Shown in pieces: positions 8,029 to 18,932 of a stretch of 64,000 nt of DNA. Numbering within the stretch: position 1 is the first letter of the stretch; each line of letters begins with the position of its first letter. The notes under the pieces were generated by a model. The model had not been told where the DNA came from and searched no databases. It worked only from the letters and a program-made list of their open reading frames with translations. The translations under genes were made by a program, and so were the position numbers. The DNA comes from Comamonas testosteroni (GTDB lineage Bacteria > Pseudomonadota > Gammaproteobacteria > Burkholderiales > Burkholderiaceae_C). The stretch lies in NCBI RefSeq assembly GCF_003569915.1, contig NZ_KZ984440.1:62001-126000 (forward strand), read 5' to 3'.

Positions 8029-11000
8029 ATGAATGTACCGATTGCGTTGGCTGCCGCCTTGCACGCGCAGGCTGCTGAACCCGCACGACTGCGCGAGATT
8101 CCCTATAACTACACGTCGTTCTCTGACCGTGAGATCGTGATCCGGCTGCTGGGCTCATCCATGTGGGATGTGCTCAACCAGTTGCGTCAGGAGCGACGCA
8201 CGGGCCGATCTGCGCGCATGCTCTACGAGGTGCTCGGGGATATCTGGGTCGTGCAGCGCAATCCCTATCTGCAGGATGACCTGATCCACAACCCTGATCG
8301 CCGCAAGTCGCTGGTCGAGGCGCTGGAGCACCGTCTGTCCGAGATCGACAAGCGCCGCGAGCCCAACGAGGACGCCGTGCGCGACAAGCTGGTGGGCCAA
8401 CTGGTGGATGCGGCGCATCGCGCCGTGCATGAGTTCAACCGCACGTTTGAAGAAGCCGAGCAACTGCGCCGCCGCGTCAACAAGACGCTGCGCCGCTACA
8501 CCGCTAAAGACAATATCAAGTTTGACGGCCTGTCTCGCGTGGCCCATGTGACCGACGCGACCGACTGGCGCGTCGAGTATCCGTTTGTCGTGCTGACACC
8601 CGACACGGAAGCCGAAATGGCCGGTCTGGTCAAAGGCTGTATCGAACTCGGTCTGACCATCATCCCGCGTGGAGGTGGCACAGGCTATACGGGTGGCGCG
8701 ATTCCTTTGACATGGCGCTCCGTCGTCATCAACACCGAAAAACTCGAAGCGCTGACCGAAGTCGAGATGCGCAAGATCCCCGGTGTGGATCACGAAGTGC
8801 CCACGATTTACTCCGAAGCCGGTGTGGTGACCCAGCGCGTGGCCGATGCGGCCGAGCGCGGCGGCTTTGTGTTTGCGGTTGACCCCACCTCCATCGAAGC
8901 GTCATGCATTGGCGGCAATATCGCCATGAATGCGGGCGGCAAAAAGGCGGTGCTCTGGGGTACGGCCCTGGACAATCTGGTGTCCTGGCGCATGGTGACG
9001 CCCGACGCGCAGTGGCTGGAAGTCACGCGTCTGGACCACAACCTGGGCAAGATTCACGATGCCGAGATGGCCAGCTTCGAGCTGAAATACTTCGAGGCCG
9101 ACGGCAAGACCCATATTCGTACTGAACAACTGGACATTCCCGGCGCAACTTTCCGCAAGGAAGGTCTGGGCAAGGATGTGACCGACAAGTTCCTGGCCGG
9201 ACTGCCCGGTATTCAGAAGGAAGGCACGGACGGCCTGATCACCAGCGCACGCTGGGTGGTGCACCGCATGCCGGCCCACACTCGCACGGTGTGCATGGAG
9301 TTCTTTGGTAATGCCAAGGATGCAGTGCCCTCCATCGTCGAGATCAAGGACTATATGTTCGCCGAGCAAAAGCGCTCGGGCGTGCTGCTGGCGGGTCTGG
9401 AGCATCTGGATGACCGCTATCTGAAGGCCGTGGGTTACGCGACCAAGAGTAAGAAGGGCAACGGCCATCTGCCCAAGATGGTGCTGCTGGGCGATATCGC
9501 TGGTGACGATGCCGACGAAGTAGCCCGCGTGGCCGCTGAGGTGGTGCGCATTGCCAACTCGCGCAATGGTGAAGGCTTTACTGCGGTGAGTGCCGAAGCG
9601 CGCAAGAAGTTCTGGCTGGACCGCAAGCGCACGGCCGCCATTTCGCGCCACACCAACGCCTTCAAGATCAATGAAGACGTGGTGATTCCTCTGCCGCGCA
9701 TGGCCGAGTACACCGATGGCATCGAGCGCATCAATATCGAGCTGAGCCTGCGCAACAAGCTCAAGCTCTGCGACGAGCTGGCCAATCTGTTCAAGAATGG
9801 CAATCTGCCTCTGGGCAAGAGCGACGACGCAGGCGACATCCCGAGCGCCGAGCTGCTGGAAGACCGTGTGCACCAGGCTTTGGCGCTGGTGGCCGAGGTG
9901 CGTGCGCTGTGGCAGGGCTGGCTGGACGGTGTAGCCACGCTGTTCCCCGAGCTGCAGGACCACACACTGCGCGCCAGTTGGAAGACCCAGCTCAAGGAGC
10001 CTTTGTCCAAGATTTTTGCGGGCGCTGCCTTCCAGCCTTTACGTGAAGCCATCAACGAGATTCACCAGAAAGTGCTCAAGGGCCGCGTCTGGGTGGCGCT
10101 GCACATGCACGCCGGTGACGGCAATGTGCACACCAACATCCCCGTCAACTCCGACGACTATGAAATGCTGCAGACCGCGCACGAAGCTGTGGCCCGCATC
10201 ATGGAGCTGGCGCGCAGTCTGGACGGTGTGATCTCGGGCGAGCACGGCATTGGCATCACCAAGCTGGAATTCCTCTCGGACGCCGAGCTGGCTCCGTTTG
10301 CTGAATACAAAAAGCGCGTGGACCCCGAAGGCCGCTTCAACAAAGGCAAGCTGATCCGCAACGAGGAGTGGAATGCCTCGGCGCATCAAAGCCACGATGG
10401 CCGCTCGCCCCGCGAATCGCTGATGTATGCCGACTTGACCAATGCCTATACGCCCAGCTTTGGGCTGATGGGCTATGAGTCGCTGATCATGCAGCAGTCG
10501 GACATTGGCGCCATTGCCAACTCCGTCAAGGACTGCCTGCGTTGCGGCAAATGCAAACCCGTGTGCGCCACCCATGTGCCGCGTGCCAACCTGCTGTACT
10601 CGCCTCGCAACAAGATTCTGGCCACCTCGCTGCTGGTGGAAGCTTTCCTGTACGAAGAGCAGACACGCCGTGGCGTGTCCATCAAGCACTGGCAGGAATT
10701 TGAAGACGTGTCCGACCACTGCACGGTCTGCCACAAGTGTTTCAACCCCTGCCCGGTCAAGATCGACTTCGGCGATGTGACCATGAATATGCGCAATCTG
10801 CTGCGCAAGATGGACAAGAAGAGCTTCCGTCCCGGCAACAAGCTGGCCATGGCCATGCTCAATGCCACAAATCCGGACACCATCAAGTTCATGCGTTCGG
10901 CCATGGTGGGCGTGGGTTTCAAGGCCCAGCGTCTGGCGGCCGATGTGCTGGGCGCTGTGGCCAAGAAGCAGACGGCACATCCACCGGCATCGGTGGGCAC

Positions 11001-11946
11001 GGCTCCGATCAAGGAGCAGATCATCCACTTCGTCAACAAGAAGCTGCCCGGTGGCCTGCCCACCAAGACGGCGCGCGCCTTGCTGGATATCGAAGACAAG
11101 GATTACGTGCCCATCATCCGCAACCCGCAAGGCACCCGTGCCGATACGGAAGCGGTGTTCTATTTCCCCGGTTGCGGCTCGGAGCGTCTGTTCAGCCAGG
11201 TGGGCTTGGCCACGCAGGCCATGCTGTGGCACGCCGGTGTGCAGACCGTGCTACCGCCTGGTTACCTGTGCTGTGGCTACCCGCAGCGCGGCTCGGGCCA
11301 GTTCGACAAGGCCGAGAAGATGATCACGGACAACCGTGTGCTCTTCCACCGTGTGGCTACGACGCTGAACTATCTGGACATCAAGACCGTGGTGGTGAGC
11401 TGCGGTACCTGCTATGACCAGTTGCAGGGTTACCAGTTCGACAAGATTTTCCCCGGCTGCCGCATCATCGACATCCACGAATATCTGCTCGAAAAAGGCA
11501 TCACGCTGCAGAACAAGGGCGCGTACCTGTACCACGACCCTTGCCACACGCCCATGAAGACGCAGGACCCCATGAAGACGGTCAAGGCCTTGATGGGCGA
11601 CCAGGTCATGAAGAGCGAGCGCTGCTGCGGTGAGTCCGGCACGCTGGGTGTGACACGTCCTGATATCTCTACGCAAATCCGTTTCCGCAAGACCGAAGAG
11701 CTGCGCAAGAGCGAAGCCGAGCTGCGCGAAAGCGGCGCCCTGGGCGAGAAGGAAAACGTCAAGATTCTGACCAGCTGCCCCAGCTGCCTGCAGGGCCTGA
11801 GCCGCTATGGCAATGACCTGAACAATGGCCTGCTCGAAGCCGACTACATCGTGGTCGAAATGGCGCGTGACATCCTGGGCGAGAACTGGATGGCTGAATA
11901 TGTTCAGCGCGCCAATGATGGTGGCATTGAACGTGTCCTCGTTTAA
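8029..11946 (+). CDS. Large FAD-linked oxidase / 4Fe-4S / CCG-domain fusion oxidoreductase
   Basis: A 1305-residue protein that joins in one chain what glycolate and D-lactate oxidases carry on separate subunits. An N-terminal DUF3683-like region of about 180 residues is followed by a FAD-binding domain ([14 protein letters not shown] near 212), the FAD-oxidase C-terminal domain with [15 protein letters not shown] and GEHGIG, two 4Fe-4S clusters ([11 protein letters not shown] near 835 and [12 protein letters not shown] near 897) and two CCG domains ([10 protein letters not shown] near 1045 with [11 protein letters not shown], and CCGESGTLG near 1198). The CCG modules resemble GlpC, GlcF and heterodisulfide reductase subunits. 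It probably oxidises a 2-hydroxyacid and passes electrons towards quinone, but the substrate is not evident. The HIT gene follows after 7 bp. Confidence 0.85.
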   Translation: MNVPIALAAALHAQAAEPARLREIPYNYTSFSDREIVIRLLGSSMWDVLNQLRQERRTGRSARMLYEVLGDIWVVQRNPYLQDDLIHNPDRRKSLVEALEHRLSEIDKRREPNEDAVRDKLVGQLVDAAHRAVHEFNRTFEEAEQLRRRVNKTLRRYTAKDNIKFDGLSRVAHVTDATDWRVEYPFVVLTPDTEAEMAGLVKGCIELGLTIIPRGGGTGYTGGAIPLTWRSVVINTEKLEALTEVEMRKIPGVDHEVPTIYSEAGVVTQRVADAAERGGFVFAVDPTSIEASCIGGNIAMNAGGKKAVLWGTALDNLVSWRMVTPDAQWLEVTRLDHNLGKIHDAEMASFELKYFEADGKTHIRTEQLDIPGATFRKEGLGKDVTDKFLAGLPGIQKEGTDGLITSARWVVHRMPAHTRTVCMEFFGNAKDAVPSIVEIKDYMFAEQKRSGVLLAGLEHLDDRYLKAVGYATKSKKGNGHLPKMVLLGDIAGDDADEVARVAAEVVRIANSRNGEGFTAVSAEARKKFWLDRKRTAAISRHTNAFKINEDVVIPLPRMAEYTDGIERINIELSLRNKLKLCDELANLFKNGNLPLGKSDDAGDIPSAELLEDRVHQALALVAEVRALWQGWLDGVATLFPELQDHTLRASWKTQLKEPLSKIFAGAAFQPLREAINEIHQKVLKGRVWVALHMHAGDGNVHTNIPVNSDDYEMLQTAHEAVARIMELARSLDGVISGEHGIGITKLEFLSDAELAPFAEYKKRVDPEGRFNKGKLIRNEEWNASAHQSHDGRSPRESLMYADLTNAYTPSFGLMGYESLIMQQSDIGAIANSVKDCLRCGKCKPVCATHVPRANLLYSPRNKILATSLLVEAFLYEEQTRRGVSIKHWQEFEDVSDHCTVCHKCFNPCPVKIDFGDVTMNMRNLLRKMDKKSFRPGNKLAMAMLNATNPDTIKFMRSAMVGVGFKAQRLAADVLGAVAKKQTAHPPASVGTAPIKEQIIHFVNKKLPGGLPTKTARALLDIEDKDYVPIIRNPQGTRADTEAVFYFPGCGSERLFSQVGLATQAMLWHAGVQTVLPPGYLCCGYPQRGSGQFDKAEKMITDNRVLFHRVATTLNYLDIKTVVVSCGTCYDQLQGYQFDKIFPGCRIIDIHEYLLEKGITLQNKGAYLYHDPCHTPMKTQDPMKTVKALMGDQVMKSERCCGESGTLGVTRPDISTQIRFRKTEELRKSEAELRESGALGEKENVKILTSCPSCLQGLSRYGNDLNNGLLEADYIVVEMARDILGENWMAEYVQRANDGGIERVLV

Positions 11947-11953
11947 GACGGCG

Positions 11954-12394
11954 ATGAGCAAACAAGACAACTGCCCTCTGTGCGCCGCCGATGGTGGCGC
12001 GCTGATCTGGCGCGGCGAAAAGCTGCGCGTGATCCGCGCAGCGGAAGCGGGCTTTCCCGGTTTTTACCGCGTGGTCTGGAATGCACATGTGGCCGAGTTC
12101 TCGGACTTGAGCGCTGCCGATCGCAGCCTGTGCATGGAAGCTGTGACCGTGGTTGAGCGCGTGCTGCGCGAGCAGCTTGCGCCCACCAAGATCAATCTGG
12201 CGGCATTGGGCAATATGGTTGCTCACCTGCACTGGCATGTGATTGCGCGCTATGAATGGGATAGTCACTTTCCCGCGGCGGTCTGGGCCCCGGCCCTGCG
12301 TGAGCGTGATCTGGCGCGTGAGGCCGACCTCGCGCAGAAGCTACCGCAAGTGGATATTGCGCTGCAACAAGCTTTGAATCGCTGGGCGGCGTAG
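11954..12394 (+). CDS. HIT-family (histidine triad) nucleotide hydrolase
   Basis: A 146-residue protein with the HIT active-site motif in HLHWHVIARYE, the central histidine being the nucleophile that attacks the alpha-phosphate of a bound nucleotide. CPLCAADGG at the N-terminus may bind zinc, as in several HIT proteins. The ATG at 11954 lies 7 bp after the oxidoreductase stop; the frame extends further upstream but that part overlaps the preceding gene. The substrate, such as a dinucleoside polyphosphate or nucleotidyl conjugate, cannot be specified. Confidence 0.88.
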   Translation: MSKQDNCPLCAADGGALIWRGEKLRVIRAAEAGFPGFYRVVWNAHVAEFSDLSAADRSLCMEAVTVVERVLREQLAPTKINLAALGNMVAHLHWHVIARYEWDSHFPAAVWAPALRERDLAREADLAQKLPQVDIALQQALNRWAA

Positions 12395-12480
12395 AGTTTT
12401 CAGCCTCGTTTGAGGTTTCACCAAAGCATGTGAAAGGGCGGCCCTATGCTGCCCTTTCACACATTGATCAGGAGAGAGCC

Positions 12481-12900
12481 ATGGCCGGATTGCAAGCCAA
12501 TACTCCCACACCCCAGTCGCTGACTGTGCATGGCGCATCGCGTGTGCTGGAGGTTTCGTACTCGGATGGCAAGACCTTTCGCATTCCATTCGAGCTGCTG
12601 CGCGTGTATTCGCCATCGGCCGAAGTGCAGGGCCATGGCCCGGGCCAGGAAGTGCTGCAGACAGGCAAGCGCGAAGTTGGTATCAACACGATTGAACCTG
12701 TTGGCAATTACGCGATCAAACCTTTCTTCAGCGATGGGCACGAAAGCGGTCTGTACACCTGGGAATACCTCTACCAGCTGGGCAGTCAGCAGGATGCGCT
12801 GTGGAAACAGTATGAGCAGCGCCTGGCCGAGGCCGGTCTGGACCGCGACATGCCCATGCCTGAAAAGAGCGCAGGCGGCCACGGCTGCAGCGTGCATTGA
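12481..12900 (+). CDS. DUF971 / gamma-butyrobetaine-hydroxylase-like N-terminal domain protein
   Basis: A 139-residue protein consisting of a DUF971 domain: LEVSYSDGKTFRIPFELLRVYSPSAEV followed by GNYAIKPFFSDGHESGLYTWEYLYQLG. The domain is found alone in many proteobacteria, commonly beside ubiE as here, and as the N-terminal part of gamma-butyrobetaine dioxygenases. The C-terminal HGCSVH gives a Cys/His pair that could bind metal. The ATG at 12481 has a CAGGAGAGAGCC ribosome site. The exact role is unknown; links to Fe-S or ubiquinone metabolism are suggested only by neighbourhood. Confidence 0.82.
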   Translation: MAGLQANTPTPQSLTVHGASRVLEVSYSDGKTFRIPFELLRVYSPSAEVQGHGPGQEVLQTGKREVGINTIEPVGNYAIKPFFSDGHESGLYTWEYLYQLGSQQDALWKQYEQRLAEAGLDRDMPMPEKSAGGHGCSVH

Positions 12901-12997
12901 TTCTGACCTTTTCGGTGCAAGCCCTGTGCGGCGTGCACCACAGGCGACATAACCCATGCAATGTGCTTAGGGTTATTGGAGCTGATGCTATATTTAC

Positions 12998-13040
12998 GAT
13001 AGCTTTCAGTCTATGTTAAATAAGGACTGCAGGCTGTTTT
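12998..13040 (-). repeat. Dispersed ~40-bp AT-rich repeat, family 2
   Basis: It shares the pattern AGCCT-N-NAGTCC...ATAGACTGAAAGCTATC (minus-strand reading) with copies near 841, 25177, 28409, 31888 and 38945. It occupies the gap ahead of ubiE. Confidence 0.6.
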
Positions 13041-13126
13041 CTTATAAAACCTTAGTGCTTCTAAGCCTGTAGTCATACGGGGTTGTCGCTATACGCACAG
13101 GCACTGCCCGCTTAGCATTCTTTGTT

Positions 13127-13858
13127 ATGAGCACCACACATTTCGGATTCCAGTCTGTTGACGAAAGCGAGAAGGCCGGTCGCGTACGCGGCGTGTTCGA
13201 CTCCGTGGCCTCCAAATACGACGTCATGAACGACGTCATGTCCGGCGGCCTGCACCGCGCCTGGAAGGCCTACACCGTCATGGTGGCCAACCTCAAGGAA
13301 GGCGACAAGGCGCTGGATATCGCAGGTGGTACAGGCGACCTGGCACTGGCTTTTTCCAAGAAAGTCGGCGCCTCCGGTCAGGTGGTGCACACCGATATCA
13401 ACGAAGCCATGCTGCGCGTGGGCCGTGATCGCCTGACCGACAAGGGTGTGATCTTGCCGACCCTGGTCTGCGACGCCGAAAAGCTGCCCTTCCCGGACGG
13501 CCACTTCGATCTGGTCAGCGTGGCTTTTGGCCTGCGCAACATGACGCACAAGGACGCCGCACTCAAGGAAATGAACCGTGTGCTGCGCCCCGGTGGCAAA
13601 TTGCTGGTGCTGGAATTCTCCAAGGTGGCCAAGCCGCTGGAGAAGGTTTATGACTGGTACTCGTTCAAGATTCTGCCGTCCATGGGCAAGCTGATTGCGG
13701 GGGATGCGGAGAGCTATCGCTACCTGGCCGAATCCATCCGCATGCACCCCGGTCAGCAGGAATTGAAGGCCTTGATGCAGCAATGCGGCTTTGGCCATGT
13801 GGACTATCACAACATGACGGGCGGCGTCTGCGCCTTGCATGTTGGTATCAAATGTTGA
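13127..13858 (+). CDS. ubiE: Ubiquinone/menaquinone biosynthesis C-methyltransferase
   Basis: A 243-residue class I SAM-dependent methyltransferase that carries out the C-methylation step of ubiquinone synthesis. It has the UbiE N-terminus [28 protein letters not shown] motif [11 protein letters not shown] at 62-71, and the diagnostic [24 protein letters not shown] with LEFSK. The length is typical. It heads the cluster ubiE - Tim44-like - ubiJ - ubiB, three of whose genes serve ubiquinone formation. Confidence 0.96.
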   Translation: MSTTHFGFQSVDESEKAGRVRGVFDSVASKYDVMNDVMSGGLHRAWKAYTVMVANLKEGDKALDIAGGTGDLALAFSKKVGASGQVVHTDINEAMLRVGRDRLTDKGVILPTLVCDAEKLPFPDGHFDLVSVAFGLRNMTHKDAALKEMNRVLRPGGKLLVLEFSKVAKPLEKVYDWYSFKILPSMGKLIAGDAESYRYLAESIRMHPGQQELKALMQQCGFGHVDYHNMTGGVCALHVGIKC

Positions 13859-13945
13859 CCCCCTGAGCGGCTGCGCCGCATCCCCCAAGGGGGACGGCAG
13901 CCTCGCCGCGAGGCGGCTCTTGCTTGCTGCCCCTGGGATGAGGCT
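13858..13945 (+). repeat. Dispersed ~100-bp intergenic repeat, family 1, copy B
   Basis: CCCCTGAGCGGCTGCGCCGC followed by CCCCCAAGGGGG and GGCGGCTCTTGCTTGCTGCC. It starts right at the ubiE stop codon. Confidence 0.7.
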
Positions 13946-14008
13946 GATGAGTCTCACGCAGCACTGAAAAGTAATCGTTAGTTAGGTCTCTATAAGAAGG
14001 GAGATGAG

Positions 14009-15016
14009 ATGAAGAAACTCTGGTCAATCGCTTTAGTGGCAATGATGGTCGTGGCCCATGGTCAGGCCGATGCCAAGCGTATGGGCGGTGGCTCGTCGAT
14101 GGGCAAACAGTCCAGCAACGTCACCCAACGTGAAGCTTCTCGCGCTCCCGCTCAGAATCCTCAACAGGCTCCGCAGCAGAATGCGGCTCAGCAAAACCGT
14201 GCTGCCACACCGGCAACCCCCGCTGCTGCCCCCAAGAAGCCCTGGGGCGCCATGCTCGGCGGTCTGGCCGCAGGTCTGGGCCTGGCCTGGCTGGCCCACT
14301 CGCTGGGTCTGGGTGAAGCCTTTGGCAACATCCTGCTGATGGCTTTGCTGGCCATGGTCGTCATGGCTGTGATCGGCATGATCATGCGCCGCCGCAATGC
14401 CGCGCCAGCCGCGCAGAGCAATAGCAGCCCCTTTGCCTTCCAGGGCGCGGCTCCTGTGGGCGCGGGCAATCTGGGTGGTGACATGAACGCGCCTCAGGCT
14501 CGCCAGTACAACCCCGAGAAGATCGGCAACGATGCATCGGCTCGTCCCTGGGAGCAGAACCATCTGCCTGAAGCAGCCGCTGGTGGCTCCATGATTGGCT
14601 CGGCGCTGTCTGGTTCGCAGAACTGGGGTGTTCCTGCTGGTTTTGATACCGAAGGCTTCCTGACGGCTGCCAAGCGCAACTTCGTGTCGCTGCAATCGGC
14701 CTGGGATCGCTCGGACATCAGCACTCTGCGCTCCATGATGACCGACGACATGCTGACCGAAATCCGCAGCCAGCTGACCGAGCGCGAGGCTCAGCGCTCG
14801 GGCGAGCCCAACCACACCGAAGTGCTCATGATCGACGCCCAGTTGCTGGGTATCGAAGACCTGGGCAATGACTATATGGCCAGCGTCGAATTCTCCGGCA
14901 TGATCCGCGAAGAAGCCTCCGCAGGCCCCAGCCCCTTCCGCGAAGTCTGGAACATGACCAAGCCCAAGAGCGGCACAAGCGGCTGGCTGGTCGCCGGCGT
15001 GCAAGCGCTGCAATAA
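14009..15016 (+). CDS. Tim44-like domain membrane protein
   Basis: A 335-residue protein with a signal-like N-terminus (MKKLWSIALVAMMVVAHGQADA), a Gln/Ala/Pro-rich linker, a hydrophobic stretch of two segments at about 78-130 and a C-terminal Tim44-like/TIM-barrel-lipocalin domain (from FDTEGFLTAAKRNFVSLQSAWDRSDISTLRSMMTDDML to the end). In mitochondria the Tim44 domain tethers Hsp70 to the import channel; the bacterial version has no established job. A GAAGGGAGATGAG ribosome site supports the ATG. It lies between ubiE and ubiJ, as is common in Burkholderiales. Confidence 0.85.
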   Translation: MKKLWSIALVAMMVVAHGQADAKRMGGGSSMGKQSSNVTQREASRAPAQNPQQAPQQNAAQQNRAATPATPAAAPKKPWGAMLGGLAAGLGLAWLAHSLGLGEAFGNILLMALLAMVVMAVIGMIMRRRNAAPAAQSNSSPFAFQGAAPVGAGNLGGDMNAPQARQYNPEKIGNDASARPWEQNHLPEAAAGGSMIGSALSGSQNWGVPAGFDTEGFLTAAKRNFVSLQSAWDRSDISTLRSMMTDDMLTEIRSQLTEREAQRSGEPNHTEVLMIDAQLLGIEDLGNDYMASVEFSGMIREEASAGPSPFREVWNMTKPKSGTSGWLVAGVQALQ

Positions 15017-15049
15017 ACAGCGACGGCTTAAACTGGCACACCCCATGTC

Positions 15050-15145
15050 AGAGGCAGCAAGCAAGCGCCGCCGCGCAGCGAAGCTGCCGTCCTGTTGCAC
15101 GACGCCCCCTTAGGGGGAAGGCGCAAAGCGCCACAGGGGGGAATC
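15050..15145 (-). repeat. Dispersed ~100-bp intergenic repeat, family 1, copy C
   Basis: The reverse-complement copy reads GGCGCTTTGCGCCTTCCCCC and ends in GCGGCGCTTGCTTGC. It fills the gap ahead of ubiJ. Confidence 0.7.
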
Positions 15146-15168
15146 AATTTCATGAATAATCGGGGACT

Positions 15169-15780
15169 ATGGCAACACAGTCCCCTTTTTCTTTTCTGGG
15201 CGGTCTCGCTGAACGCGTGATGGCCGGTCCTCAGGCTCCCCAATGGCTGGTGAGTGAAATGCACCAGCGTCTGGTGCTTTTCCTCAACCACGTGCTGATG
15301 CAGGAAAAAGAGGCCATGGACCGCCTCGTGCGCCAGAAGGGCCGCATTGCCCGTGTGCAATGGCGCCAGTACTCGGTGGCTCTGCTGGTCACGCCTGCAG
15401 GCCTGTTCGATGTGGCTCCTGCAGATGCCACACCGGATTTGATGCTGGAAGTGACCGAAACCTCTCCCTTCTCGCTGGCCCAGACCGCGCTGCGTGGTGA
15501 CAAGCCATCAATTCGCATCGAAGGTGACGTGCAGTTTGCTGCCGAGATCAACTGGCTGGTGGACAACGTCAAGTGGGACGTGGAAGAAGACCTGGCCCGC
15601 GTGATCGGCGATGTTCCTGCGCACACGATTGCCAAGGTGGCGCGTACCGCATCCCAGGGCCTGCGCCAGTTCGTGGGTTCGCGCATGGGTGGCAAGAAAG
15701 CGGCTGCCGAGGACTCTCCCAGCCCGGCCAGCAGCGCACCCGTGGCAGCCATGCCCGGTGCCGATTACACACAGCCATGA
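15169..15780 (+). CDS. ubiJ: Ubiquinone biosynthesis accessory factor UbiJ (SCP2 domain)
   Basis: A 203-residue SCP2-type lipid-binding protein. The N-terminal part holds the sterol-carrier fold ([22 protein letters not shown] and [38 protein letters not shown]). UbiJ binds ubiquinone intermediates within the cytosolic Ubi complex. Its position directly ahead of ubiB, overlapping it by ATGA, is the classic ubiE-ubiJ-ubiB arrangement with a Tim44-like gene inserted. Confidence 0.88.
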   Translation: MATQSPFSFLGGLAERVMAGPQAPQWLVSEMHQRLVLFLNHVLMQEKEAMDRLVRQKGRIARVQWRQYSVALLVTPAGLFDVAPADATPDLMLEVTETSPFSLAQTALRGDKPSIRIEGDVQFAAEINWLVDNVKWDVEEDLARVIGDVPAHTIAKVARTASQGLRQFVGSRMGGKKAAAEDSPSPASSAPVAAMPGADYTQP

Positions 15781-17345
15781 GCCGTTTCCTGCGCGGCTGG
15801 GCCATCCTCTGGGTGGTGTTTCGTTATGGGTTGGACGAGCTGGTGCTCTCCGGCTTGCCTCATCCTGCGCTGCGCTCGCTGCGCCGCGTGCTCACTTTGG
15901 GCCGCAAGCTGGACAAACCGCGCGGTCAGCGCCTGCGCGAGGCGCTGGAAGAGCTGGGCCCCATCTTCGTCAAGTTTGGTCAGGTGCTCTCCACCCGCAG
16001 CGACCTGATGCCGCCCGATGTGGCCGAAGAGCTGGCCAAGCTGCAGGACCGCGTACCGCCGTTTGATTCGCAGATTGCGGTGGATACCATCGAGCGCTCG
16101 TTTCGCAAGCCGCTGGATCAGGTTTTTGTGAGCTTTGACCGCCAGCCGGTCGCCAGCGCCTCGATTGCCCAGGTGCACTTTGCCGTGATTCGCGACAAGG
16201 CCGGTGTCGAGCATGAAGTCGCCGTCAAGGTTCTGCGCCCCGGCATGAAGTCGGTGATCGACAAGGATCTGGCGCTGATGCACATGATGGCGAGCTGGCT
16301 GGAGCGCCTCTCGCACGACGGCAAGCGCCTCAAACCCAAGGAAGTGGTTGCCGAATTCGACAACTATCTGCATGACGAGCTGGACCTGATCCGCGAAGCC
16401 TCCAATGCCGCGCAATTGCGCCGCAATATGGAAGGCCTGGATCTGGTGCTGATTCCCGAGATTCACTGGGATTACTGTCACACCGATGTGATGGTCATGC
16501 AGCGCATGAACGGCGTGCCCATCAGCCAGGTCGAGCGTCTGCGTGAAGCGGGCGTGGACATTCCCAAATTGGCGCGCGACGGCGTGACGATCTTCTTCAC
16601 CCAGGTGTTTCGTGACGGCTTTTTCCATGCCGATATGCACCCGGGCAACATCATGGTCAGCCTGGAGCCCGATACCTTCGGGCGCTATATCTCGCTGGAC
16701 TTCGGCATCGTCGGCACGCTCACGGAGTTCGACAAGGAATATCTGGCACAGAACTTCCTCGCCTTCTTCCGCCGCGACTACAAGCGCGTAGCCGCACTGC
16801 ACGTGGAAAGCGGCTGGGTGCCAGCTACGACGCGCGTCGAAGAGCTGGAAGCGGCCATTCGTGCGGTCTGCGAGCCTTATTTCGACCGCCCGCTGTCTGA
16901 AATTTCGCTGGGCATGGTGCTGATGCGCCTGTTCCAGACCTCGCGCCGCTTTCAGGTTGAGATTCAGCCGCAACTGGTGTTGCTGCAAAAGACGCTGCTC
17001 AATATCGAAGGCCTGGGCCGGCAGCTCGACCCCAACCTCGACCTGTGGAGCACGGCCAAGCCGTTTCTCGAAAAGTGGATGCTGGACCAGATGGGGCCGC
17101 AGCGCCTGTGGCGCGAAATCCAGGCGCAGGCACCGCGTTACGCCAAAATCCTGCCCGATATGCCACGCGTGCTGCACCAGTACCTGTCACGGCCCAGCAG
17201 CGGCAGTGACAGCGATGCGCTGCTCAAGGAACTGCTCAAGGCGCAGAAGACCACCAACCGCCTGCTGCAGGCCATTCTCTGCGGCGGCATCGGCTTTGTG
17301 ATCGGTCTGGTCGTCCTGCAGATTCTGCTGCGCTGGCGCTTCTAA
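15777..17345 (+). CDS. ubiB: Ubiquinone biosynthesis regulatory kinase-like ATPase UbiB
   Basis: A 522-residue UbiB/ABC1/ADCK protein. The KxGQ motif lies in [27 protein letters not shown], the alanine-rich loop in [11 protein letters not shown], the catalytic loop in [11 protein letters not shown] and the DFG equivalent in LDFGIVGTL. Two hydrophobic helices close the C-terminus ([20 protein letters not shown]). It supports ubiquinone assembly, probably by ATP-driven handling of membrane lipids or precursors. I place the start at 15777, overlapping the ubiJ stop by four bases; the frame is open further upstream but that lies inside ubiJ. Confidence 0.95.
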   Translation: MSRFLRGWAILWVVFRYGLDELVLSGLPHPALRSLRRVLTLGRKLDKPRGQRLREALEELGPIFVKFGQVLSTRSDLMPPDVAEELAKLQDRVPPFDSQIAVDTIERSFRKPLDQVFVSFDRQPVASASIAQVHFAVIRDKAGVEHEVAVKVLRPGMKSVIDKDLALMHMMASWLERLSHDGKRLKPKEVVAEFDNYLHDELDLIREASNAAQLRRNMEGLDLVLIPEIHWDYCHTDVMVMQRMNGVPISQVERLREAGVDIPKLARDGVTIFFTQVFRDGFFHADMHPGNIMVSLEPDTFGRYISLDFGIVGTLTEFDKEYLAQNFLAFFRRDYKRVAALHVESGWVPATTRVEELEAAIRAVCEPYFDRPLSEISLGMVLMRLFQTSRRFQVEIQPQLVLLQKTLLNIEGLGRQLDPNLDLWSTAKPFLEKWMLDQMGPQRLWREIQAQAPRYAKILPDMPRVLHQYLSRPSSGSDSDALLKELLKAQKTTNRLLQAILCGGIGFVIGLVVLQILLRWRF

Positions 17346-17380
17346 CTCTCAACCTCTTTTTTTGCATCAGGAGTGCTAGC

Positions 17381-18832
17381 GTGCTGCTCTCAATGGTGAT
17401 TGTTTACCTGCTGGTAACCATAGGTATTGGCCTGTGGGCGGCCAGGCGGGTGAAAAACACGGCGGACTTTGCCATTGCCGGGCGTCATCTGCCCCTGTAC
17501 ATGATCATCACCACCACGTTTGCGACCTGGTTCGGGTCGGAGCTGGTGCTGGGCGTGCCTGCCAAATTCCTGGAAGGCGGCCTGCGGGCGCTGGTGGAAG
17601 ACCCGTTTGGCGCGGGCATGTGCCTGATTCTGGTGGGTGTGTTCTTTGCGGCCAAGCTCTACCGCATGAACCTGCTGACCATCAGCGACTACTACCGCTC
17701 GCGCTATGGCCGAACGATCGAAGTAGTCTGCTCGCTGATCATCATGCTCAGCTATCTGGGCTGGGTTTCGGCCCAGGTCACGGCGCTGGGCCTGGTCTTC
17801 AATCTGCTCTCCGGCGGCGCGGTCAGCATTCCCATGGGCATGACGATTGGCGTGCTGTCCGTGCTGGTCTATACGCTGTTTGGCGGCATGTGGTCCGTGG
17901 CGGTGACGGACTTTGTGCAGATGATCATCCTCGTCGTCGGTCTGCTGGTGCTGGCGTTCTTTGCCGGTGATATGGCGGGCGGCGCGGGCAAGGTGGTCGA
18001 TCTGGCAACCAGCCGCGATCTGTTCAAGTTCCTGCCCGAGCCATCGTTCCATGAAATCGTGTTCTTCATTGGCGCGGCCGTGACCATGATGCTAGGCTCC
18101 ATCCCCCAGCAGGACATTTTTCAGCGCGTGATGTCGGCAGATACCGAAAAATCCGCCGTGCGCGGCACCATCATTGGTGGTGCCTGCTATGTGATTTTTG
18201 CCTTTGTGCCCATGTTTCTGGTGGCCAGCGCCTTGATCATCATGCCCACCGAAGCCACGGCCTTGCTGGCCGATGACCCGCAGAAAGTGCTGCCCACGCT
18301 GGTGATGGACAAGATGCCGTTTGCCATGCAGGTGCTGTTCTTCGGCGCGCTGCTGTCGGCCATCAAATCCTGCGCGTCGGCCACCTTGCTGGCCCCCAGC
18401 GTGACTTTTACCGAAAACATCTGGCGCCAGTTCCGCCCTTACACCTCGGACAAGGACAATCTGCGCACCATGCGCATCAGCGTGCTGGTGTTTGCCGCCT
18501 GTGTGCTGGCCTATTCCATCATCATGCAGGGCACGCCCATCTATGAACTGGTGGCCAGTGCCTATCAGGTGCCATTGGTGGGTGCTTTTGTGCCGCTAGT
18601 CTTTGGACTGTATTGGAAGCGTGCTACAACTCAAGGAGCAATTGCCGCTGTGGTGCTGGGCATTGGTACTTGGCTGGTCTTCATGGTCACACCGGCGCTG
18701 AATCAGGCTTTTCCACAGCAGCTGGCAGGTCTTTTGGGGGCGGTGACCGGCATGCTGGGTGGGTCCCTGCTGCCCCAGTGGATCAGCAATCACCACCGTG
18801 AAATCGAGGCTTACGCGCAGGTCAAGACCTGA
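17381..18832 (+). CDS. Sodium:solute symporter family protein
   Basis: A 483-residue integral membrane protein with about 12-13 hydrophobic segments, starting at a GTG with a CAGGAG ribosome site. SSS-family features include WAARRVKNTADFAIAGRHLPLYM near the start, the TFATWFGSELVLGVPAKFLEGG segment and ISDYYRSRYGR. It would couple sodium entry to uptake of an unknown solute. It follows ubiB by 35 bp, but co-transcription is uncertain. The substrate cannot be assigned from sequence. Confidence 0.88.
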   Translation: MLLSMVIVYLLVTIGIGLWAARRVKNTADFAIAGRHLPLYMIITTTFATWFGSELVLGVPAKFLEGGLRALVEDPFGAGMCLILVGVFFAAKLYRMNLLTISDYYRSRYGRTIEVVCSLIIMLSYLGWVSAQVTALGLVFNLLSGGAVSIPMGMTIGVLSVLVYTLFGGMWSVAVTDFVQMIILVVGLLVLAFFAGDMAGGAGKVVDLATSRDLFKFLPEPSFHEIVFFIGAAVTMMLGSIPQQDIFQRVMSADTEKSAVRGTIIGGACYVIFAFVPMFLVASALIIMPTEATALLADDPQKVLPTLVMDKMPFAMQVLFFGALLSAIKSCASATLLAPSVTFTENIWRQFRPYTSDKDNLRTMRISVLVFAACVLAYSIIMQGTPIYELVASAYQVPLVGAFVPLVFGLYWKRATTQGAIAAVVLGIGTWLVFMVTPALNQAFPQQLAGLLGAVTGMLGGSLLPQWISNHHREIEAYAQVKT

Positions 18833-18892
18833 GGTGGTTGACCGGGCGTGACAGGGCATGTCGTTGCAACGCAGCAAAACAGGGACCGGTGC

Positions 18893-18898
18893 CTATAA
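18893..18898 (+). promoter_or_regulatory. Candidate -10 box (TATAAT) ahead of the fmdB-DUF502-aspS cluster
   Basis: A perfect TATAAT lies 35 bp before the fmdB-type ATG. No good TTGACA at 17 bp is present, so the -35 is weak or an activator is used. Confidence 0.45.
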
Positions 18899-18932
18899 TT
18901 GAGGGTTTTTGCACTTCCCTCGTTTCGACGCT

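Noticed and set aside
8902-9963. 353-residue minus-strand frame inside the large oxidoreductase gene
   Set aside because: Antisense shadow of a clearly coding gene.
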